Shown here in pieces: positions 8,105 to 16,581 of a stretch of 64,000 nucleotides of DNA. The translations under genes were made by a program, and so were the position numbers. Where the stretch lies: the NCBI GenBank assembly GCA_039024635.1, contig JBCCQA010000001.1, positions 124,001 to 188,000 on the forward strand, in the 5' to 3' direction. Positions within the stretch are counted from its first letter, which is position 1. Each line of letters begins with the position of its first letter. Source of the stretch: Kuafuiihalomonas sp039024635. Lineage in GTDB: Bacteria; Myxococcota; Kuafuiibacteriia; Kuafuiibacteriales; Kuafuiibacteriaceae. Below the pieces are notes generated by a model. The model made no database searches. It had not been told where the DNA came from and saw only the letters and a list, made by a program, of their open reading frames with translations.

Positions 8105-9967
8105 ATCATCGCGAGCCTTCGTGTATGCGCACTCCTAGGCCTGATTTCCTGTCAGAATACCGAAACCTTTCAGGTCAGCTTCGTTGCACCTCAGGAGCCG
8201 AATCCCTTCACTGGGGTCGAGGAACTCCAGGTGTGGGGAGTCCTGGGAGATCGTCGCCAAGACCTCGGTCGACACCGGTGGGATCAGGGTCAGTTCGCGC
8301 TGCCTCTGGCCCCGGTCGAAGTCCAGCGCTTGGTGTTTGCCGGGCTGGCCCTCGACGAAATTGGGCGTACGGAGGCCGTCCTTGCCACCGGCCGCACAGC
8401 GCTCCTCGACATCCTGCAGTCGGCGCCTTCGGGGCCGCTGAGGGTCGACTACTGGGCGACAGGCCGCCTCAGTCGTTTGGACGCGCTCCCTTGGTCGGGG
8501 CCGACCTGGATGGTGAGCCTTGGGGATCGCGTCCTTCTCGCCGAGGAGACCGAGGACTGCGTCGAGGTAGCGACCCTGGTGTGGGATGGTCAGCTTCGTC
8601 CGGGTCCGGTTCTACCCCCTGCCTTCAACGTTTCGCCACGGGCCGCCCCGAGGGAAGGCGTTGTCGTGCTGGTGGGGCGGAGTGACTGCGGAGGTCCGGA
8701 CTGGGCCGTCCTCGACGAGGAAGCTTCGGTTCTAGATCTGTACGTGGCTTCAGTCCCGCTGCGGCCGGCGGCAGCGGTCTTCCCGGTTGGGACGGGGCGG
8801 GTGCTGGTTGCCGGCGGGGCCGAAACGACCGGACTGGGGACGGTCGAGGTCTATGAGCTCGACCCCGAGACCGGGAACTCGGCGCTCCTTGGGCGACTGG
8901 ATCAACCTCGGCTCGGCAGCGCTGGGGCTGCGCTCACCCAAGACCTCGTGGCCATCATCGGCGGACAGACCCGCACGGCGACCGCATCGGCCGTCTCGGC
9001 CGTGTCCTTCTTTTCACTAGGGGCCGGTCGGACCCAAGGCCGTGGGCTGGAGCTTTCGGAGCCGAGAAGCAAACCCTCGGTCCTGCGGCTGGCCTCGGGC
9101 TCGCTCCTGGTGGCGGGCGGGGTCGAAGCCTCGGCCCAGGTCATCGTTCCGGATCTGGAGCCCACCCGGACTGCAACCCTCACCCCCACCTTGGTCGGCT
9201 TGGACGCCGGTCCTGGGGCGCTGGTGGATCTCCGAGATGGTGGCCTTCTGTGGGTCGCCGAGGCGGGTCAGGTTCAATGGCTGCAGCTCCTTCCGGTCCG
9301 AGTGGTGGAGGTGGCGAGCCGAGGTTCTGGCCCGTGGCGAGCTACTTCGGCCGGTCTCGGCCGGGCCCTCCTTGTCGATGGGCGGGGACAACTCTGGGGC
9401 TTCGATGGGGGTCCCCAAGGCCTGCTGACCAGCCCCCCGAGCTTGGAGCTCCTGGGTCCGGACGTTCCCCTCGGGCTTGTACCGCTGCGGCCGGGTGCTT
9501 GGGGAGCGGCCGGTGCGGGGGTGCTCGGCCGGGCGCCGAGCGCCTTCAGCGTTCAGCTCTTGCCCAGCGAGCGCCTCCTCCTGGCGTCCGAGGACCGGCT
9601 CGATTTCGAGCTGACCATCGGTCTCGAACTGGGCCCGGGTGCCCGGGCCTCCATCGTCTTCGGTCAGGTCCAGGAAGACTTCGACCACGTCGTTCTTGCA
9701 GGAACGCCCCAGGTCGTTCGGGGACCTCAGCGACAGAGCTCGGCGCCGCTCAATTGTCCGCCGGGATTCGATGAACGGCTGGGACGAGAGGGGCTGCCCA
9801 ACACCATCAGGGTCACTCGTCGAAATCGAGGGCGAGAGCTGGCCCTCGACGTCGGGGCCGATGGCGAGGAGGAGCTGCGCTGCGCGACCCCGGCTCCGCG
9901 AGCCGGGGCCATCAGCCTCGCGGTCATCAACGGAGAGGTTCGTTTCTTCGAAGCGGCCCTCCGCTGA
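8105..9967 (+). CDS. Predicted lipoprotein with Kelch-like repeats; apparent ATC start
   Basis: About 620 residues beginning with a lipoprotein leader, IIASLRVCALLGLISC, lipobox LISC. The body contains repeated phrases such as GRVLVAGGAET, GSLLVAGGVEAS and VAIIGGQTRTA, the 'll.aGG' strands of Kelch-type beta-propeller repeats, so it probably folds as an outer-membrane-anchored propeller. The open frame continues upstream antisense to the kinase gene, but the only earlier start (a TTG about 25 codons before the ATC) would place a charged tail ahead of the leader. The best start is therefore ATC at 8105 behind a consensus Shine-Dalgarno; a base error or a true non-canonical start are both possible. 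Near the 3' end a perfect GC-rich hairpin (9 bp stem) lies within the coding region. Confidence 0.75.
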   Translation: MIASLRVCALLGLISCQNTETFQVSFVAPQEPNPFTGVEELQVWGVLGDRRQDLGRHRWDQGQFALPLAPVEVQRLVFAGLALDEIGRTEAVLATGRTALLDILQSAPSGPLRVDYWATGRLSRLDALPWSGPTWMVSLGDRVLLAEETEDCVEVATLVWDGQLRPGPVLPPAFNVSPRAAPREGVVVLVGRSDCGGPDWAVLDEEASVLDLYVASVPLRPAAAVFPVGTGRVLVAGGAETTGLGTVEVYELDPETGNSALLGRLDQPRLGSAGAALTQDLVAIIGGQTRTATASAVSAVSFFSLGAGRTQGRGLELSEPRSKPSVLRLASGSLLVAGGVEASAQVIVPDLEPTRTATLTPTLVGLDAGPGALVDLRDGGLLWVAEAGQVQWLQLLPVRVVEVASRGSGPWRATSAGLGRALLVDGRGQLWGFDGGPQGLLTSPPSLELLGPDVPLGLVPLRPGAWGAAGAGVLGRAPSAFSVQLLPSERLLLASEDRLDFELTIGLELGPGARASIVFGQVQEDFDHVVLAGTPQVVRGPQRQSSAPLNCPPGFDERLGREGLPNTIRVTRRNRGRELALDVGADGEEELRCATPAPRAGAISLAVINGEVRFFEAALR

Positions 9968-9973
9968 GCGGGC

Positions 9974-11314
9974 TTACTCCGGAGCTTCGTAGAGCTCGTG
10001 CTTTCGCAGCAGGTTTCGGAGGTGCTTCCGATCCATCGAGGCGAGACGAGAAGCCTTCGACAAGCTTCCGTCGGCTCGGGCCAGCAACCAAGGAAGATAG
10101 CTCCGCTCGAAGTCTTGTTCCCAGGCACTCTTGTGTTCGGAGAAGGAGCGCTCCTCGTCGAAGGCCTCACCCTCCAGTTCGCTCCCTCCTTCCTCCACCA
10201 CCCCGTGAATCATGAAGCGGGCAACGCCGTCCCCGGTCTGGGCCAGCCATAGGCCACGTTCCACCGTGTTCTTGAGTTCGCGAACGTTGCCCGGCCAATC
10301 GTGGGCCCGAAGGGCCGCAACCTCTTCCGAAGGAATGGTCGCCTGATGGCGGGTCCGCTCGGCAAAGGCCCGAGCGAAAGACTGGGCCAGAACGGGAATG
10401 TCGTCTCGTCGCTGTCGAAGCGGGGGGAGGGTCAAGGGCACGACGGCGAGTCGAAACCACAGGTCTTCGCGGAAGCGACCCCGGCGAACCTCTTCCCGCA
10501 GGTCTCGCTTGGTGGCGGCCACGATCCGAACGTCGACCCGCTGGCTCTCGTTGCCGCCCACCCGCTGGATCACTCGCTCTTCTAGGGCTCGGAGGAGCTT
10601 GGGTTGGACGTCGACCGGTAGCTCTCCGACCTCGTCCAGGAACAGCGTTCCTCCATGGGCCCGCTCGAAGGCGCCGGCGCTGCGCTCTTCCGCCCCGGTG
10701 AAAGCGCCTCTCTCATGACCGAAGAGCTCGCTTTCGACCAAGGTCGGCGCGATGGCCCCGCAGTCCACCGTCACGATGGGCCCTTCGGAACGGGCCGAGG
10801 CCTGGTGGATGGCTCGGGCGAGGACGTCCTTTCCCGTACCGGTCTCGCCCAAGAGCAGGACCGTCGCTTCAGTCGAGGCGATGGCCTCCAAGACCCCGAA
10901 GATCTCCCGCATGACCAGCGACTTGCCCCGAGCCTGACCGAATCGGTCATGGTTGGAAGGGAGGATCTTGACCGCGTCCTTGGACTCCATGACCTGGAGT
11001 TCGGTCCCGCCCAAGTCGAGGACGGTCCCGGGCCCAAGGACGGCCTCCTTGATCACGCTGCCGTTGACCTTGGTTTGGCCCTGGGACCGGTCGATGGCGT
11101 GGAGGCCGTCGCTTTCCTGGACCAGCTCGACCTGAAGTGGGGCCAGGCCCTCCCAGCGGATGAGGACCTTCGGATCGGATCCGATGGTCGTCCGAAACTG
11201 GTGGAGCTGCAGCTCATGGCCCTTCTTGGGGCCGTTCAGCACCACGAGCTTGGGTCGGTCCAGGCGGATCTGATCCGAGACGAAGGCGGTCTTGGGCCCT
11301 GAGCTCCTATTCAC
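9974..11314 (-). CDS. Sigma-54-dependent transcriptional activator with N-terminal FHA domain
   Basis: 446 residues. Residues ~20-110 form an FHA domain (RTTIGSDPKVLIR, then a KVNGSVI turn), which binds phosphothreonine, so a Ser/Thr kinase is the likely input. The AAA+ domain follows with Walker A GETGTGKD (156-163), the sigma54 contact loop GAFTGA (203-208), Walker B GGTLFLDE (221-228) and the WPGNVRELKN sensor. The C-terminal segment (~405-443, LSKASRLASMDRKHLRNLLRKHEL) is a Fis-type DNA-binding helix-turn-helix. FHA-bEBPs of this kind are frequent in myxobacteria. The kinase encoded nearby is a plausible but unproven partner. It is convergent with the Kelch-like lipoprotein (gap 6 bases). 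Confidence 0.95.
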   Translation of the reverse strand: MNRSSGPKTAFVSDQIRLDRPKLVVLNGPKKGHELQLHQFRTTIGSDPKVLIRWEGLAPLQVELVQESDGLHAIDRSQGQTKVNGSVIKEAVLGPGTVLDLGGTELQVMESKDAVKILPSNHDRFGQARGKSLVMREIFGVLEAIASTEATVLLLGETGTGKDVLARAIHQASARSEGPIVTVDCGAIAPTLVESELFGHERGAFTGAEERSAGAFERAHGGTLFLDEVGELPVDVQPKLLRALEERVIQRVGGNESQRVDVRIVAATKRDLREEVRRGRFREDLWFRLAVVPLTLPPLRQRRDDIPVLAQSFARAFAERTRHQATIPSEEVAALRAHDWPGNVRELKNTVERGLWLAQTGDGVARFMIHGVVEEGGSELEGEAFDEERSFSEHKSAWEQDFERSYLPWLLARADGSLSKASRLASMDRKHLRNLLRKHELYEAPE

Positions 11315-11391
11315 TGCCGAGGAGGATAGCAGCTCTGGGCGGGTCCTTCACTGCTCTGGCCCCGAGCACGCACTCCTGGTCCACTATCGGG

Positions 11392-12219
11392 GTGGCAAAG
11401 CCAGGCATCCGGGCGGAGGTGCGGGGTCGGGTGGCTCGACTGCCGCGTGACGTCGGGCCCTTGGGGACCGACGGCTTCGGCTACGATCCTGAGGCCGTCG
11501 AGCGGGCGGCGATACCGGCGGCCTGGCTGTATCGCCACTGGTTTCGTGTCTGTTGCGAGGGGATCGAGAAGGTCCCCGATGGGCGGGTGCTTCTGGTGGC
11601 GAACCACTCGGGTCAGCTTCCCTTCGATGGCATGATGATCTGTTCGGCCATGATGCTCGAGCGGAATCCCCCCCGTGTCGCTCGCGCGATGGTCGAACGT
11701 TGGGTTCCTCGACTTCCCTTCGTCTCCGTCATGATGGCGCGCTCCGGCCAGGTCGTCGGAACGCCCGAGAACTGTCGTCGGCTTCTTCGCATGGAGCAGG
11801 CGATTCTGGTCTTTCCCGAGGGCGTGCGTGGTCTCTCCAAGACCTTCGATAAGCGCTACCAGCTCCAGCACTTCGGCTCGGGCTTCATGCGCCTGGCCCT
11901 CGAGTGTCAGGCCCCCATCGTGCCGGTGTCGGTGGTGGGGGCCGAAGAGCAAGCGCCCGCCCTGGCCAACCTTAGCAAGCTGGGTCGGGCTTTCGGCATG
12001 CCGGCGCTACCAGTGACGCCCACCTTCCCCCTCCTGGGGCCAGCAGGGCTTCTGCCCCTGCCGGTTCGCTATCACATGCGCTTCGGTGATCCTCTGCGCT
12101 TCGAGGGTGATGGACAAGAGGACGAGCACGTCGTGCAAGAGAAGGTGGCTCTCGTCGTGGCCGCCCTTCGCCAACAGATCGATGAGCTCTTGGCTCGGCG
12201 GACGGGGATCTTCCGGTGA
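11392..12219 (+). CDS. PlsC-family 1-acylglycerol-3-phosphate acyltransferase-like protein
   Basis: Lysophospholipid acyltransferase fold of 275 residues. The catalytic block is NHSGQLPFD (the usual form is NHxxxxD; here the spacing is NH-S-G-Q-L-P-F-D). The second motif is FPEGVRGLSKTF, matching the FPEG acyl-binding motif. It probably acylates a lysophosphatidic-acid-like acceptor at the inner membrane, though the substrate cannot be read from sequence. The start is GTG. It is followed by an SDR gene whose GTG overlaps its TGA, so the two are translationally coupled. It is divergent from the FHA-sigma54 regulator. Confidence 0.85.
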   Translation: MAKPGIRAEVRGRVARLPRDVGPLGTDGFGYDPEAVERAAIPAAWLYRHWFRVCCEGIEKVPDGRVLLVANHSGQLPFDGMMICSAMMLERNPPRVARAMVERWVPRLPFVSVMMARSGQVVGTPENCRRLLRMEQAILVFPEGVRGLSKTFDKRYQLQHFGSGFMRLALECQAPIVPVSVVGAEEQAPALANLSKLGRAFGMPALPVTPTFPLLGPAGLLPLPVRYHMRFGDPLRFEGDGQEDEHVVQEKVALVVAALRQQIDELLARRTGIFR

Positions 12220-13136
12220 GTGCAGAGCGCGTCTTGGTGACGGGAGCGGCGGGCAACTTGGGTCGCCGTTTGGTCCAGACCCTTCATCGTCGCTACGACG
12301 TAGTGGCGGTCGACCGACGACCCATCGGGGGCCTGCCGAAGGACGTAACCGCCCTCCGGGCGGACATTCGTTGGCGTGGCGTCGAGCAGTGTTTTCGAGA
12401 GCGGCCCGTGCAGGCCATCGTCCACATGGGCTTGATGCACAATCCACGCAATGAGGTCGGGCAGTACCGTTACAACGTCATCGGCACTCAGCGCCTCCTG
12501 GAGCTGGCAGCCAAGGCCCAGGTGAAGAAGCTGGTCGTCCTGTCCAGCGCCAACATCTACGGGCCGGACCCGGACAACTCCCAGTATCTCGACGAGGATG
12601 CTCCTCTCCTCGGGGCCGAGTATCACGTCGAGATCCGGGACCTGGTGGCGGTCGACAGAATCGTCCAGTCCTTCTTCTATCGCCACCCGGAGGTCTCGAC
12701 CGTGATGTTGAGACCTGTCCACATAGTCGGACCGAGGATTCGAAATGCGCCCTCGACCTATCTGCGACTCAGGAAGCCCATGACCTTGATGGGCTACGAC
12801 CCGATGGTCCAGCTCATCCACGTCGACGACATCGTCCACGCCATTCAGCTCAGCCTGGAGCGACCGGTCTCTGGGGTCTTCAACGTCGTAGGGCCCGGGG
12901 AGGCGCCGCTCTCAAAGGTGCTCGAACTCCTCGGTCGCCGGCCTCGGCCCGTCCCCAGTCCTCTGGCCTGGCGGGTCCTTTCCACGGGATGGCGGGTCGG
13001 GCTGCTCGGCTTTCCCCCACCGGAGCTTCGGCACGTCCAGTTCTCCTGCGTGGTCGACGGACAGGCTGCTCGAACGAAGCTGGGCTTTTCACCCCGTAGG
13101 AGCATGGAGGAGACCGTCCTATCCGTGCTCGGCTAA
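12216..13136 (+). CDS. NAD(P)-dependent epimerase/dehydratase (extended SDR)
   Basis: Begins VLVTGAAGNLGRRLVQ, the GxxGxxG Rossmann nucleotide site, then an acidic residue after the second strand (VAVDRR), typical of NAD-binding extended SDRs. The Ser of the active site lies in VVLSSANIYGP. The Tyr-x-x-x-Lys pair is not clear: the aligned AEYHVEIRD has Tyr but no Lys four residues on, so catalysis may be altered. The second half has LRPVHIVGPR and FNVVGPGEAP, substrate-domain phrases of sugar-nucleotide epimerases. At 306 residues it has a normal length. It is coupled to the acyltransferase by a GTGA overlap, suggesting a shared lipid or glycolipid pathway. Confidence 0.85.
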   Translation: MSAERVLVTGAAGNLGRRLVQTLHRRYDVVAVDRRPIGGLPKDVTALRADIRWRGVEQCFRERPVQAIVHMGLMHNPRNEVGQYRYNVIGTQRLLELAAKAQVKKLVVLSSANIYGPDPDNSQYLDEDAPLLGAEYHVEIRDLVAVDRIVQSFFYRHPEVSTVMLRPVHIVGPRIRNAPSTYLRLRKPMTLMGYDPMVQLIHVDDIVHAIQLSLERPVSGVFNVVGPGEAPLSKVLELLGRRPRPVPSPLAWRVLSTGWRVGLLGFPPPELRHVQFSCVVDGQAARTKLGFSPRRSMEETVLSVLG

Positions 13137-13142
13137 AGCGCC

Positions 13143-13168
13143 GGGGCCCCACAAACTTGTGGGTCCCC
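13143..13168 (+). terminator. GC-rich hairpin after the SDR gene
   Basis: GGGGCCCCACAA and TTGTGGGTCCCC form a 12-bp stem with one mismatch and a 2-base gap. No T-run follows, so it is a weak candidate for an intrinsic terminator. It may instead act as an mRNA 3'-end stabiliser or a regulator of the following secreted-protein gene. Confidence 0.45.
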
Positions 13169-13191
13169 GAGGCCCGTGCCACTCTCCTCCC

Positions 13192-13620
13192 ATGCGGGGG
13201 ATCCTCCTGTTCGCTTTGTTGTTCGGGCTGTTCGCTTCGCCCGGTGAAGTCTGGGCGCGCTCGGGGCCGGAATGCATGACGGCATGGAGTCGAGCCGTCC
13301 GCAGCTACCTGAGCCAAAACCGCAAAGCTACGCCAGACGGGAAGGTTCCCGACGACCTCGACGGCGAGGAGATGGCGGCTCAGGCGTGGATGGAGGCCTT
13401 TCGTCCCGCCTGCGAGTTGGAGCAGTCGGGGGATAGCTCTGAGGCGCGCGTCCAGGCCGCCCTGACCGGCACGCTGATCCTCGCTCGCCTCGACCCTCAG
13501 GGCTGCGAAGCCTTCTTGCTCAGCTACATGAGCTCCGACCGGCCCCGGGACATCTGCAGTGCGGCTGGCCAAGGTATCGACGTGCGCGACGACATTGCGC
13601 GCAGCATCCCCGAGCGCTGA
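13192..13620 (+). CDS. Small secreted protein of unknown function
   Basis: 142 residues from the ATG that opens a clean signal peptide (MRGILLFALLFGLFASPGEVWA); a GTG 33 bases upstream lies inside the hairpin and is a poorer start. The mature part is mostly helical and holds four Cys, in CMTAWSRAV, PACELEQ, QGCEAF and DICSAAG, which could form two disulfides in the periplasm. It is preceded by the hairpin and convergent with the Roadblock-domain gene. No family recognised. Confidence 0.7.
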   Translation: MRGILLFALLFGLFASPGEVWARSGPECMTAWSRAVRSYLSQNRKATPDGKVPDDLDGEEMAAQAWMEAFRPACELEQSGDSSEARVQAALTGTLILARLDPQGCEAFLLSYMSSDRPRDICSAAGQGIDVRDDIARSIPER

Positions 13621-13650
13621 AGTCCAGGCCGGGGCATGAAGCCCAACCCA

Positions 13651-14262
13651 TCATCCCGATAAGAGCGGCGCGACGGCCTGACGAAAACTGCGGCGCTGAC
13701 TGGGACGCTCGATGCTCTGCTCCAATCGACGCACCAGCTCGGGGAGTTGGGCTTCGCTGAGCGTTCCGAGCGTGGCGCCCAAGGCGTTGAGGGCGTCCAG
13801 CAACAAGACCCGAGCCACGGGACCCATGTGCTGACTCAGCGCTGCTTCGATGGCGTCGAGGATGGGCGCCGGTACCGGCGCGCTGGGCGCGGGCAGGTCG
13901 CTGGAGCTGATGAAGGAGCCGGCCTGGGACTCTTCGAGCCCCCGGGCGAGCTTGGCCTCCAGCGCTCCGAAAGCCACCCAAATCTGTCGGGGGTCGGCGT
14001 CGCGGTCGGTCAAGGCGACGAGCTCGAAGGCACCGGTTCGAAGAACACCGATGCATCCGTGCTCCGCCCGGGCAAAGGCTGCTCGGCTTGGCTTTCCGTC
14101 CAGCACCTGGTGGGCGTCGAGCCCTCCGAGAGCGGAACGCAGTACACCGCCGAGGAAGTCGGCCTCGTAGGGCGGCTGCAGCTCGGCCTCCACGCACTGA
14201 CCCGCTGAGTCGAAGAGCGCAGCGCCGCGTACGCCCGGCACCGCGCACAGATTGGCGAGCAT
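13651..14262 (-). CDS. Roadblock/LC7-like domain protein
   Basis: 203 residues from an ATG six bases after the stop of the upstream DUF4388 gene. The N-terminal ~110 residues (LCAVPGVRGAALFDSAGQCV, then GCIGVLRTGAFELVALTDRD) have the pattern of Roadblock/LC7 domains: a short helix, 'v.Gaal.d..G', and a return strand 'lvaltd'. Roadblock proteins such as MglB regulate small Ras-like GTPases in myxobacteria. No GTPase gene is in this operon, so the partner would lie elsewhere. The C-terminal half is helical (ARVLLLDALNALGATLGTLS). It is the last gene of the operon. Confidence 0.65.
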   Translation of the reverse strand: MLANLCAVPGVRGAALFDSAGQCVEAELQPPYEADFLGGVLRSALGGLDAHQVLDGKPSRAAFARAEHGCIGVLRTGAFELVALTDRDADPRQIWVAFGALEAKLARGLEESQAGSFISSSDLPAPSAPVPAPILDAIEAALSQHMGPVARVLLLDALNALGATLGTLSEAQLPELVRRLEQSIERPSQRRSFRQAVAPLLSG

Positions 14263-14267
14263 TCCCT

Positions 14268-15407
14268 TCAGGGGTGTCCTCGCTTTGCAGCTCGCTCGAA
14301 GGCCGCCATCCTGCGAAAGGCGTGCTTGACACCCTCGGCCCGACCCGCAGCCAACACTTCGCCTGTCGAACACCCGAAGAAAGCGTCCTCGCCCAGTCGC
14401 ACCCAGCCCTCCAGCTCGCCCAGCCCCAACTGCTCGCAGGACTCCGCCAGGGCCTCGTGGCATCGGTGGCCCGCGTCGGCCAGGGGCTGGCCCGCGCCTC
14501 CCTTGCCGTCCAGGGCCCGCCCGTTTCGATCGACGAGGACGGTCTGTTCGATGCCCTCCCCCAGTTCGGGGGCCACGGGACCGACGACGCCAGGGTCGGT
14601 GGCCTGGTCCTCCAGTCCTTCGTCCGGCCTAGGGGTGGGCGCCGGATCCGTGGGCGCCGGCATCAGATCTTGGGTGACGATTCGGCCCTGGGCCCGCTCG
14701 TCCTCTCGGGCAGCGGCGGCGATCAGGATCTGTGCCGTGCTTCCCTGAAGGGTCCGAACCGCCGGCCGCACGTAGACTTCGTGAAGGCGGAGCTGGCCGA
14801 CCTCGACCGAGAGCATGGTCGCCAGCGCATCCACTCCGCGTTTGGCCGGGGTTTCGGCGTGCAAGATCTGGCCGCGCTCCAGCACCACCCGGCCGATAAA
14901 GCCGCGGCAGCGGTCGTCGCCCTCGCACTGAGGGACCCCGGTCGACCAAGGCATGCTGCTGATGGAAGAGGCGTGCTCGCAGGTCACGGTCAGGACGCCG
15001 GAGCGCTGGTTCATGGAGCACATCTGCAGAGCGTCCGCGGTGCTCAGCGTCGATAGGGAGGCTTGGAACCAGTCACCGGAACGCAACAAGGACTGTCCGC
15101 TCGGGTGCGCGAAGAGGCCCGGAAGGTCCTGGACCGTCACCACCAAGCTCGCGCCCTGCCGGCGAGCTCGCTCCAGGTGTTCCACCGAGGGTCGCTGAGG
15201 AGCGACCACGAGCAGGGGGGGCCAGGTCACGGTGGGAAGCTGCTGGGCCCAAGTGCCGCCGACGTTTCGACTGTCCTGGAGGGCGAAGGCGCAGCGGTCG
15301 AGCTCTTGCACCGGCAAGTCTTCCTGCCACGGTACCGCCCGCAGTTCGAACTGCGGGTCGAGCTCCACCGGCAGAGGCCCTTCGAGCTCTAGGTACGCGG
15401 CTGACAT
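14268..15407 (-). CDS. DUF4388 (PATAN-like) domain protein
   Basis: 379 residues. The N-terminal third (ALQDSRNVGG..LLVVAPQRPSVE) resembles a diverged receiver-like fold without clear phospho-acceptor geometry. Residues ~115-225 hold a DUF4388 domain: LSTADALQMCSMNQRSGVLT, GRVVLERGQILHAE and GVDALATMLS. This is the PATAN-type module found in predatory and gliding deltaproteobacterial signalling proteins. A Pro-rich linker and a second small alpha/beta domain (residues ~290-379) follow. It sits in an operon with a Roadblock protein and a membrane sensor-like protein, which supports a role in intracellular signalling or polarity. Confidence 0.75.
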   Translation of the reverse strand: MSAAYLELEGPLPVELDPQFELRAVPWQEDLPVQELDRCAFALQDSRNVGGTWAQQLPTVTWPPLLVVAPQRPSVEHLERARRQGASLVVTVQDLPGLFAHPSGQSLLRSGDWFQASLSTLSTADALQMCSMNQRSGVLTVTCEHASSISSMPWSTGVPQCEGDDRCRGFIGRVVLERGQILHAETPAKRGVDALATMLSVEVGQLRLHEVYVRPAVRTLQGSTAQILIAAAAREDERAQGRIVTQDLMPAPTDPAPTPRPDEGLEDQATDPGVVGPVAPELGEGIEQTVLVDRNGRALDGKGGAGQPLADAGHRCHEALAESCEQLGLGELEGWVRLGEDAFFGCSTGEVLAAGRAEGVKHAFRRMAAFERAAKRGHP

Positions 15408-15411
15408 GGGC

Positions 15412-16581
15412 TCAGCCCCCTCGGGGTCCGCTTCGGTCCCGCTCCAGAAGCTCCAAGGTCTTCTGCAAGCTCACCCGCAGCCGTTCGAGGGACCTGCTCA
15501 GCGTGGCCAGCTCCCAGCGACCAATCACCGGCAGGGGCCGGTGCTCGCGGGTCGTACTCACGTGCTCCGCTGCCTGCAGAAGTCTGCGCATGCCGCTGCC
15601 GAAGCTCACCGCCCATGCCAGGAAGAGCAGCATGATCGACAGGCCGACGACCGAAGCCACGGTCGACAGGACGGCCGAGCTGCGCTGACCCTCTTCTTCG
15701 AGCCGACTCGCCAAGCTCAGGCTCGCGTCCACCGCCTCCACGACTTCGGGGGCAGCGGCCGAGACCGCCTTCAACGGCTCGTGTACGCCGTCTTCTGCCG
15801 CGGTCAGTCGCTGCATGACGTCGACTTGGTCGATCCACAGCCACTGGACTTCGTCGAGCTTTCCTTTCGCGTAGCTGGCGCCTAGAGCGTCGATGAGCGT
15901 ACCTTTGCGACGACCGCCCTCCCTCAGGGTTCGATGGCCTGCGTCGAAGCGTTCGATCAGGGCGCGAAGGCGCTCACGCCGCTCGGGCGACGGACGGACG
16001 TCGTAGAGCAGGGCCTCTTTCGCGGACATCTGCACCCAAATGGCCTCGGTCTGGGCCAGATCCCGGGTGGCGGGGCTTCCCAGCTGCTGAGCTTCCAAGA
16101 GGCGGTTCAGCTCCGAGACCTTGCGGAGAAGGCGCGGGTTGACCCGTTCCAGCTCGAGAAGCGCGGTCGATCGTTGTCGAGCGGACTCGATTAGCAGCTC
16201 GATCCGCCCCGTCATGCGGTCCCATGCGTTGCCGATCTCGACCAGCTGGGACTGAAGCCGGGCGTCCTGCGGAGGCTCGAGACGGGACGAGACCCGTCCC
16301 GTTCGGTCGAGCGGCACCTGCCCGCCGAGGCGGAGGGCGAGCTGGGTAGCAGAGAAGAACTGCATCGTCGCTCGGAGGTCGGCCAGGTTCTCGGCGCTCG
16401 GCTCTCGCGCATACCGGTGGGCTTCGAACGCCGCCCGCTGGCTGGTCTCGGACTGGCGCTGCAGGATGGCTTGTAGCCGCGACTCGGACCGGGTCAGACT
16501 TCGGAGCGAAGCCCAAGAGGTCAAGGCGAAGGCCAGGCAACCGGCAACGGCCGCCGTCATGGCGATTTTGGCGTGGCTCAA
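15412..16581 (-). CDS. Membrane protein with sensor-like coiled-coil ectodomain, no output domain
   Basis: 389 residues. TTG start chosen because AGGAG lies just upstream and the TTG overlaps the TGA of the preceding gene (TTGA), a coupling pattern used throughout this window; the first ATG is seven codons later. A membrane helix near the N-terminus (IAMTAAVAGCLAFALTSWASL) is followed by ~270 residues of helix-rich periplasmic region (ELERVNPRLLRKVSELNRLL). A second membrane helix (VLSTVASVVGLSIMLLFLAWAV) follows, then a HAMP-like cytoplasmic stub ending in a Leu-heptad helix. No kinase, methyl-accepting or cyclase domain follows. It resembles a chemoreceptor-type sensor half that signals through partners. 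Confidence 0.75.
   Translation of the reverse strand: MSHAKIAMTAAVAGCLAFALTSWASLRSLTRSESRLQAILQRQSETSQRAAFEAHRYAREPSAENLADLRATMQFFSATQLALRLGGQVPLDRTGRVSSRLEPPQDARLQSQLVEIGNAWDRMTGRIELLIESARQRSTALLELERVNPRLLRKVSELNRLLEAQQLGSPATRDLAQTEAIWVQMSAKEALLYDVRPSPERRERLRALIERFDAGHRTLREGGRRKGTLIDALGASYAKGKLDEVQWLWIDQVDVMQRLTAAEDGVHEPLKAVSAAAPEVVEAVDASLSLASRLEEEGQRSSAVLSTVASVVGLSIMLLFLAWAVSFGSGMRRLLQAAEHVSTTREHRPLPVIGRWELATLSRSLERLRVSLQKTLELLERDRSGPRGG

Noticed and set aside
9890..9910. Terminator hairpin near the end of the Kelch-like lipoprotein gene
   Set aside because: The perfect 9-bp stem lies inside the coding region ~60 bases before the stop, with no T-run.
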